Positions 49,501-59,708 of a stretch of DNA of 64,000 nt are shown here, piece after piece. The position numbers were made by a program, and so were the translations under genes. The stretch is taken from contig NC_092575.1 in the NCBI RefSeq assembly GCF_037975245.1, positions 2,485,001-2,549,000 of the forward strand. The letters are read 5' to 3'. Each line of letters begins with the position of its first letter. The first letter of the stretch is position 1. The notes under the pieces were generated by a model. It was given only the letters and a program-made list of their open reading frames with translations, had not been told where the DNA came from and made no database searches. Source of the DNA: Apostichopus japonicus (lineage: Eukaryota > Echinodermata > Holothuroidea > Aspidochirotida > Stichopodidae).

Positions 49501-52500
49501 GCATATGAACTTATTCATGCTGCCAGTACTAGTGCTTCATAGCACATGATACTGTTAGCATGAATATCTTGTTATAAGATAAAGTATAGGAACTTGTTCA
49601 TGCTGCCAGTACTAGTGCTTCATAGCACATGGCACTGTTAGCATGAATATATTGTAACTGTTAGATAAAGCATATGAACTTGTTCATACTGCCAGTCTGA
49701 GGCCTACTAGTGCTTCAAAGCACATGATATTGTTAGCATGAATATCTTGTTACTGTTAGATAAAGCATATGAACTTGTTCATGCTGTCAGTACTAGTGCT
49801 TCATAGCACATGGCACTGTTAGCATGAATATATTGTAACTGTTAGATAAAGCATATGAACTTGTTCATACTGCCAGTCTGAGGCCTACTAGTGCTTCAAA
49901 GCACATGATATTGTTAGCATGAATATCTTGTAACTGTTAGATAAAGCATATGAACTTGTTCATACTGCCAGTCTGAGGCCTACTAGTGCTTCAAAGCACA
50001 TGATACTGTTAGCATGAATATCTTGTTATAAGATAAAGTATAGGAACTTGTTCATGCTGCCAGTACTAGTGCTTCATAGCACATGATACTGTAAGCATGA
50101 ATATCTTGTTACTGTTAGATAAAGCATAGGAACTTGTTCCCGCTGCCAGTACTAGTGCTTCGAATCATTGTATGAAAGGACAGTATAGATTGGTATATAT
50201 TAGCTTTAGAGAATCTTCCGGCTGGCTGAATCTATATCATATCTACAGGTGCGTATCCAGGGGGGGGGGTGTTGGGGGCGCGCGCCCCCCGGGTAAGGAA
50301 AAGAGGAGAGAAAAAAAAGAGAAGAAAAAAGGGAAAAGGAGGGGAAAAAAGAAAAGGAGGAGAGGAAGGAAGGGAAAAGAAAAAGAAAAAAGAGAGAAAA
50401 AGGAGAAAAGGAGGGAGTAGAAGATAGCCAAGACCTCGGGAAGAGAAAGATCCCTATTATATACACAGGGTAGCCAGTGACAGATCAAGGATTACGGAGG
50501 GGGTGTGCGCCTCACCCTACCCCTTACCCCGACAACTCCATTTTTGACGTTTCCGTTTTTCCTCTCTCACTAATGTACTTGAACTCGACCGAGTCGTCGG
50601 GGAACATAACGCATTTCGGGAAGGGGGCGACCGCCCCCCCCCCGAGCAAATTTTCTTTATGACATCGCTAGTAATTTCAAAATAGACAATGCTTAGATGC
50701 AACTTACAAGGCCTGGGAAGTGTCATTTCCAGCGATCTGGGAGGCATTTTCGGCCAAAATTTTTCTTGTACGCTTCGCGCCAACTCATGGTGGCGCTTCG
50801 CTTAGATAGTTTGCCTACAGGCTTCGCCCTCCCTTGGCAATTACTCGCTACACGCCTGTTCGAATTTGTAAAGCAAAGAGCAGATATAACATCATATCAA
50901 TGAGCATTGAAATGCATGTTCCACGATGTACAGCCTCAAAAACTGTCAATGTGTGTAGTCAAAGGCGTAGGAGCCAGATTGGATTTGGGGGCTGTAATGA
51001 CTTGCCCGAAAAAAAAGCCAAAATTTTTCGCGCGCAAAGCGCGCATTCAACATGTCGATGCCAATAACATATAGGCAAGATCGCTCATTACATTGTATGG
51101 CATCGTGTACCGCACGGTCCGTCAAAGTTGCACAGTATACCGCCGGATGCTAATGTAAACAACCAAATGTCTTATGTAGATGGAGAAAAACCATACAGAT
51201 CCATTTATGTCAAAACTCTCTTTTACAGTAGTAATGTCGGCCAAGCTTACAACTTTATTTCAATTACCAAGGAGATCATTTTAAGCTATTCATTGCTATT
51301 TATTTTTCTTTCAGTAGGTGCCCAAAAAAAATGGGAAAACAATTGGGGGGGGGGGGCTGCAGCCCCCGCCTCCTACGGGACCTACGCCTATGAGTGAAGT
51401 GTTCGGTTTCGATATACCTCATATCGGAAATATCTCCTATTTTTCTGTTCCTTCAACCAAGTTTTGTAAAAGCCATTATAAGAGGTTGCAATATTTCTAC
51501 ACCAAGAAATTAACTGTGTCGGAATTTTCCAAAATCTCCTCACCAACATTCTTCATCATACTTTCCTCTACTCGTTCAATTTTGACCTGTCTGTTAGGGG
51601 TTCAAGGAGGTTTTTCTATATTGGTTGTCTATAGATTGAATTTTCTGCAACATTATGGCTATGTTTTCAAGTGATTTTATTCACGAGAAAAGTCAATTTT
51701 CAAATTCTCAACAAGTAATGGCTTAAAACCTTGAAAAGTCGGGCTTTCGGATATTGTGGGCCGTGACGTAGAATAACCTACAAAAGCAATGATCCATAGG
51801 ACATGCAATCAGGTCGAACATGATGTGTGACTGGTGACAATCTTCAAAAAGGTTATGAATGGAAAAAACTTTTGGGAAATACTTGGTTCTCAGGCAAAAG
51901 TGTACATCTGGTTGCTCATTTTCAAGCCCGAGAAGTGCCATTTCCGGTGATCTGGGGGGGTATCAAAACCAAAAATTTTCTTGTACGCTCCGCGCCAACC
52001 GATGGTGGCGCTCCGCTTAGATAGTAATTCGCGCCCCCCGGGTTAGAAAATCCTGGATACGCGCCTGATCTATATCATATCTTTATCATGAATATTCATT
52101 TGCTCCTTTATAGATCTTTATATCGTCACAATAATGCAAAATGCTTTTAAACATTTTGTTTCAACTTGAATTATCTTTACAGTTCAACCAAGAACCGAGT
52201 ACATTGCAGCGATTGGTGTAGAGAGCACGGATATTATACAGTTCACCAGATTTAGTGTACATATTCCTCGACAGCCGCTAGCAGTCTCGACTCGTCCATC
52301 AGCTTTGACCTTTGACCACATCAGTGATTTCTTCTATTACACGGATACACAAGAGAAGTTCATTGCTCGAGTTCATATTGGTGGTAGCAGCTCTTCAGAC
52401 ATTTTGATAACAGATGCCGTCGACAGTAAGTTCAATTGGTACCATTTTTTTCTATGTTTGGGTAATGTCATGTCCCACTTCCGAGCACTCGTATTGACAG

Positions 52501-55500
52501 TACGAGCAGTATGGATATTATGTTGCTATCAGGTAAAGGTTAAGAACTGTTTGTACTGTCAATACGAGTGCTTTGAAGCATGATGTGGTAGGAGAGTTTA
52601 GAGAGGTATTAGCATTAGGAAATTGTCCCAACTGGCTACTTTGGGTAAATCTTGTCGGTTAAGAAACGGGCAACCATAAATAAATGACAAAGTGCGCCCT
52701 CCACTTTACAATGACTCCTGTTTTACCCAAAACAGTACCCTATGAAATTAACGCGAGAAGATTTGTGTGGAGGAGTGACAGAAGAGGCAGATTGGGGAGT
52801 AAGGAAAGATGGAAACATTAGAATTGTATTAGTAAAACGAAAAGACTATAGTAGTCCTCTCCGAAAATGTGTGACGACGAGGTATATCTTTATTTTATAA
52901 TGATCCATTTACATTCATAACTAGCTGAAGTCACTATCCTGTAAATGTGTATATGTTATTCATAGACTTCTTTCCACCCACGCTGATAGCTTAAGCCAGA
53001 TTCCCTCTTTTCGCGTTTACCGCGGACAATGAAACTTCACCAAGCGAAACGCCATCAGCTATTCAGAGGTGTTCTTTTCTATCGAACAATGATATAATCT
53101 ACATGCTATTACCAGCTTATATACAATGAAAGGTCATGTGATTATTCGTCTGGCCTTTTGTTCTTCAAGAAACAAAGAGGAACAATAATAAACTTTGCGA
53201 ATTCGCATTCATAAAGGTGTAACGTCATTAATTCACACAGATCCGCTGGGTATCGCTGCCGCTTACCTAACAGGTTTGCTGTACTGGACTGATGCTGGTC
53301 GCGATGAAGTGTCTGTATCTCGACTGGATGGATCCTTCCGAAAAACTTTGGTTCCTTCAAATTCTGGTTGTGCTTTTCCCAAAGCCATTGTTCTAAGTCT
53401 GGATCATCAGTAAGTATATGCAGTTGTTGATTTGGTGATTTATTTATTCATTTACTTTTTTTTTTAAAAGGTGAGGACAATACTGATGTTCAATGATCAT
53501 AGACGTAAGAGCCTAATTTGATTGGGGGTTGGGTGGGGGGGGGGGGGCTGTAACGATTTGCCCGAAAAATATAACCAAAATTTTTCGCGCGGTTCACGCG
53601 CGTTCAACATCTTATTGTGCATATCATACAGGCATTCATCAGTTATTACATCAGATGCCAATTACCGGCATGAGACGTTTCTTTGTGCGCGAGTCTTCAC
53701 ACCCTTTAATAAAATTCTTCTTTAAATCTTTACTTGTCTTGTCTAGACATGTGTTTTGGAGTTGCAGTGATCGGATCGAGACATGCAAAGCAGATGGGTC
53801 AGAAAGAGAGGTGTTCCTTGACCAACTAGGAAACGTGAAGTCATTGGCTATCGATGTAGAAGGTAATAAACATGATTTCAAAGTACTTTATACCGGGGTA
53901 ACTCAAGGTTTCGACATGGTATAGTTTGTTTAACAGTATTCTAGGTGCAGTGACAATTGCTTAGCTGTAATAAGCCATGCTACGGTGACTGTTCTCTCAC
54001 TTGTATATTCTTGCCTACTAAATGATGTTACTAAAATGAATTATAACAACAAGGTTTCGTAACGAACCTTTTCCCTTCTTTTTAACTATTTTATTTTTAC
54101 TCTTTTCTTATTGTTGTGGAAATATACTCAAACTTAATTGTGTCGGATGTTACTGAAGCAAACGTTTGAAGTAATGCAGTCTGACATCTCAAAAAAAAAG
54201 ACTCCTATAAAAATGAAGGAATTCAACCAACGTTGCATAACATAATGGTATTCTGGTGTGTTCGGTCTCCAACACCAAAAGTACTTATTTAACCAGTGCT
54301 ACGAAACCTAAGATTGAGGTTGTAGGTTAGATGGCCAAAGAAAGGTTGGGTGTTCATCGAGAATATAGCCTATCCACGGTTTCCCCATATGACATGTCTT
54401 CCAAATTGTAAATAAGTGTAAGTAATAAATAAGCCATTCGGCTTTCTCCCACATACATATTTATATGAGACTGCTTATTGACGTCGTAAAATAACTGCCT
54501 ACCAGCACGATATTTGATATGTCGATAATTTTAAATATTTAACAATTTTTGCATACGTATATGTTATCCTTAAATTTGTGGAACCATGTAATCTACCATG
54601 ATAGAAGTACACATTTTTGTTTATATTAAATAGTATTTTTGTGATTAATTATAGGTCAGACCCTATACTGGGTGAGTTCTACTGGACACGGCGGTGTTGT
54701 CGAAGAGATTAGCTTGGACGGTTCTGGTCGCAATGTAATATTTCAGGCAGCTTTTCTCTCTAAAATTCATGATTTTGTGGTGGATAGTTTTGCGTTCTTC
54801 TGGTCAGTCCCGAGTGAAGAACGTCTATATCACAATGTGAGAGATGGTACCCTTGACGCAATAAGACTCGCTGAACCACGGCCAAGTCTGGAAGGATTGT
54901 ATTACTATAAATCAGATGAAGTCATACCAGGTAAGTCAGTGGCGTAGGAAGGTACTTTTGAGTGGGGGGGGGGGGCTGAAGACTGATGGCCGGCCTGGGG
55001 GAGGGGTCTAAGGGCAGGGGGTGTCCCCCTCCCCTTTGGATTTTTTTTGCATTTCCAGGTGGCCTCAGATGCAATTTGCTGCAATATAGCACACTTCAAC
55101 ACCCAATCCAATTTGTAAATAATTTTGCATTTTCACCTGGCCTTATAGATGCAATTTGGTGCTCCAAATGAGATTTTTTTCTCATTTGGAAATGAAAAAG
55201 GGGTTTTCTGACTCGCGGAGTGGGGGGGTGGGGCGGAATGATACTTCCGCCCCCCATATTTTTCACTGGGGGGCTGGCGCCCCCCAGCCCCCCGGTTCCT
55301 ACGCCCTTGAGGTAAGTATCAAAACATTCACCCGTTAATTGTTTCAAGCACAAGATCACAAAATATAAATTGCTAGAAAACAACTAAGGGTAGACTCCTG
55401 GACACATTGGAATGTGCTTTATTCTCAGTTAAGGTAACGTGGCCCGACGTTTTCTTTTAACCGATGTTATATGTTATGTTATATTGTCTATGTGTATTCT

Positions 55501-58500
55501 TCATTAACAGCCCAACACCAATGTGCCATCGACAATGGGGGTTGTGAAGAGTTATGCTTGCCCGATCAGAACACGTTTACATGTAACCAAGGTTTGACCC
55601 ATATTTTTATGTCACTTCTCTCTCAAAACTATGGTAAATAAATATGACCACCGTGATGGACAGTTTCTTTTCGCTTGTACATACAGTGACATAAATTTAA
55701 TTTGTGAGAAACATCTTTAAATTTGGTCTTAATTTAATTACTTATCGTCAATATATATCGACATGTTGTTTTTTTTTCGCTTCAATGTTATTATTTGTTG
55801 TTTATCGTTTATCGAAAGGTAACACAATGTTGTAGAACATTTTCAATATCTGGTTTGATATTCTTGCAAACATCAGAGTTTGATTAAAATTCAAGAATCA
55901 CGCTGACACAACAATACCACCTGACAACGATTACAGGAATTTATTCTGTGTTTCAGCGACAGATATTTATCAAAATAAAACGTATATGATATGAATAAAT
56001 ATATAAAATAAAATAACAATACAATACAAAATAGAATGGAATGGAATGGAATGATATCAAATAAAGAGAATAAATCCTAACTGCATGCCCGAATCTTGCT
56101 AGTATAATTGTTACGTTGGAATGCGAGAGGTCTCGATAATTAATTTTAACGAGACACAAGCCTGGGTTCGTTTCCGTAAGGAACACAGACAAATTGACGA
56201 GTTAGAGATTTTAAACGAGAACGTAAACTATATTGAACAATGGATTTCGAACCAACAACAACAAGTGGTAATTACAAATAAATAGAAAATTACTCACAAA
56301 CTTAACAAGATCGGATACACTTTAAAACACGCTGGTCTCTTCCAACGGCGATATCCAGCGGCCACGACCTCGATGACGACGATTCTCGGTCCGTTGTACC
56401 GCGAAATTCACTGGTCCTCGACGAAGTTTCTCGCGATCCCAGAAACAGCAGTCACCTTCTTTCCGGCGATGCTCCAAAATAGAAGACGGACTTCCAGCCA
56501 CAATCGAGTGAAGCACAAGTCGAACTTCTCGCCGACTAAATATTACCAGAGTCAGTCCAAATCAGCTTTATAGCCACCAACTCCTGGCGTAACGAACTTC
56601 CTCAACGGAGACAGAAATTCTTCACCTTCTCCGAAATAAAGCCTGAAAAACTGTACTTTCACAGCAAAGTCCTCTTCAAACTTCTGAATGGAAGTGTAGA
56701 ATCAATCTTGTTATCGATATCTCAATCCTTCAGAAACTACTGGCAGTTGAGCACTGACGATATATAGTAGAATGGTATAATATGTGTCGTCACTTGTATT
56801 CGTACAGAAACTGAGAAACTCTCCGATCTGGGCGGGTTTATATACGATTCGCCATGTCAAGAATCATCTAGATCTCTCTCGATACACCTGAGTAACAACG
56901 CGACCCGGTTTCTCTATTCTTGGAAGTCCTTTGCATCGCTCGCGAATATTCCAGAGAATCCACGAAGATGTGTACAGCTTACACGCGATCTCACGTAAAC
57001 CGACGTCAACCCGAGACCAGCGCGTCATCATGAGGAATATACTAGAACAATCGTGTATTATAACATTCTGACACGGTAACCCGACCTAATTTCTCAAATA
57101 CTGATTTATCACGTAGGCAATTTCAATACTTTCTATATTATAACATTAGGTTCTTTACTAGCAGTGACTAGCGTTAGGCTACAATGGGCCCTCGTAACAT
57201 AATGAATCCATTTATTGTGTTTGTGAAACACCAGTTGATCTACAACAGACATGTTATTTTGAAGAGGCACTGTGCCTTAACATGCAGCTCTTTCACAATA
57301 CGTGTTCAAAATGTACTTAATGTTAGTTTGTTCTTAGTTACATGTTCATTAAATCATTATGATTTTGTGCTTTCTTTTAGTGACACCTGTAATCTCAAAT
57401 TGCTCTCAAGATATTGTAATGTTCACCACTGGACCACAAAGAGTCTTATGGGAAGACCCTACTGCAACTAGCTCAAGCAATGGCCCAGTGCTGATGGACC
57501 TACCTTACAGAAGTCGATCACACGACCCAGGAACACTCTTCATTTGGGGTACCACGAAAGTGACTTATGTTTTCTCTGATGATTTTGGCAACGAAGCAGA
57601 GTGTTCCTTTAACATCGTGCTGTCGGAGATCATAACGATAGGTTAATATTAACATTTATGATTGTGTCACTTTAATCATGATAAAACACAGTGATTAGCA
57701 GAAAAAACAATTTATGTTCTGTTGAATTGCCATATTAGGTATTCTTGCAAAAGGTCATCAGTATTGCCACCACCATAATAAACATTCACAGCAAGCTTAG
57801 CAGACATTTCCCAGTCAGGTTGTGAGGCTAAAGGGTGACAGTGACCATTCACATCAAGCTAAGCAGACAGTTCCCAGTCAGGTTATGAGGCTAAAGGGTG
57901 ACAGTGACCATTCACATCAAGCTAAGCAGACATTTCCCAGTCAAGTTGTGAGGCTAAGGGTGACAAGTAAACATTCACAGCAAGCTAAGCAGATATTTCC
58001 CAGTCGGGCTGTGAGGCTAAGGGGTGACAGAGAACATTCACATCAAGCTAAGCAGACATTTCCCAGTCAGGTTGTGAGGCTAAGGGTGACAAGTAAACAT
58101 TCACACCAATCTTAGCAGACATTTCCCAGTCAGGTTGTGAGGCTAAAGGGTGACGGTGAACATTCACATCAAGCTAAGCAGATATTTCCCAGTCAAGTTG
58201 TGAGGCTAAGGACGGTGACAGTGAACGGTTTGCTGAAGTTTTAAGTAGAGAAATCATCTGCTTTTCTAGCATACAGGATATGTGAATGGGGGGGGGGGGG
58301 AGAGGTTGAACTACGGTTAATATGCTTTCTGCTTACACAAATGCATAATATAATTTTCTAAGTAATGAAATGAACCTATATATTATACCTCCAGGTTCTC
58401 ACAAAAACATACATATGCAATGTGATGAGCTATTCAAAATTTACGTCTCACTTTTGACGATTCCTTCCTGGTAATGATGTCTCTCTCTCTTTCCCGGTTT

Positions 58501-59676
58501 ATTCAAGATCCACCGGTGATCTCAAATTGTCCTGAAGACATTAAGAAGACTACAAGTGGACCATTGGCTGTCTTTTGGCAGGAACCGACCGCGGTCAGTT
58601 CTATCAACGGACAAACACCGGTTGATGTACCCTTTCATGTGCGTTCGCACAAGCCTGGATCAGTTTTCTCTTTGGGTACAACAATTGTTACTTACTTGTT
58701 CTTGGACGAGGGTAACAATGCCGCTCATTGTTCCTTTAATGTGATTCTCTCGCAGCTAACGACTGCAGGTAAGTTATGGTTTAAAAAGATAATTTGAAAG
58801 TGATAGACTTTGAAACAACAGTTAGGGAACTTTAGATTAGATGAATGAATTAATTGTTCGACTGCAGGGCAAGAACACCAATGTCAAACTGTTTTCCAAT
58901 AACCAAAACACATTTCAACAACGGAGATTTACCAACCCTGAATGTTTTGCTAAAGATCGCCTCGTAAGATAACAAGAATGTAACTCGTTTTAATAAGTCA
59001 CATTTTCTAAGTTACACATGCTTGCAAGGAAATGGCTTGACTTGTTGCTCAGATGATCGCCTGTAAATAACCGATACTGATCGTAATTCTAACTTTAACC
59101 TCATCCAGCTCAATGTTAAGAGACTCGGCACTGTTACTCACGGGACGAGTAATATTGTAGTGCGCGTGCGCGCTACAATTTTGGCATTTTTGCCAAGAGA
59201 ACGATACCTACATGACTGCACGTTGAAACTTTAAGTTTCACATAGTCTCTGTATACTTGCAGTTTCAGAAGCCAGCTGTGTATGCAACTTATTCTGAGCT
59301 TGTCACGGCGCCCTCACGTTGTCGTTCCACCTCGTTTCACCTCGGGTTTTTACCATTCTAATCGGTGGGAATTAGTGACAGATAGCATAGAATACCAGGG
59401 CTGTGGCCGAGTGGATAAAGGCGGTGGCAATTGGGGGCTTAGGGCATCGGGAGGTTCCGGGTTCGATACCCGGCCGGGTCATAGTAAGGTGGGGTTTTCA
59501 TCCAAGAGCAATCTACGGTTTTCCCATCTGAAATGACTTCTTAAATAGAAAAGATCCAAAATTTGAGTTGAAATGTTGAATTGGAAGCCACCCAGCGTGT
59601 AAGTTGTAATCCATAAGCCCTTGCGGAATATGCTCTCACATTTGTGGTAGCTTAAGCGTCGTATAAATAACTGCTG

Positions 59677-59708
<32 letters not shown>

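Noticed and set aside
50172-50488. Lys/Arg/Glu-rich or Phe/Ser-rich frames at 50290-50420
   Set aside because: They arise from a polypurine tract inside the nested insertion.
57822-58115. Open frame with a repeated 21-residue unit between the HYR exons
   Set aside because: It is the translation of a 63-base intronic tandem repeat; the period is a multiple of three, so the frame stays open by chance. It lacks splice borders and family resemblance.
59397-59480. A functional tRNA gene
   Set aside because: A and B boxes and one arm are present, but the sequence runs on into a SINE body with an ATT tail, and no clear acceptor stem closes the head.
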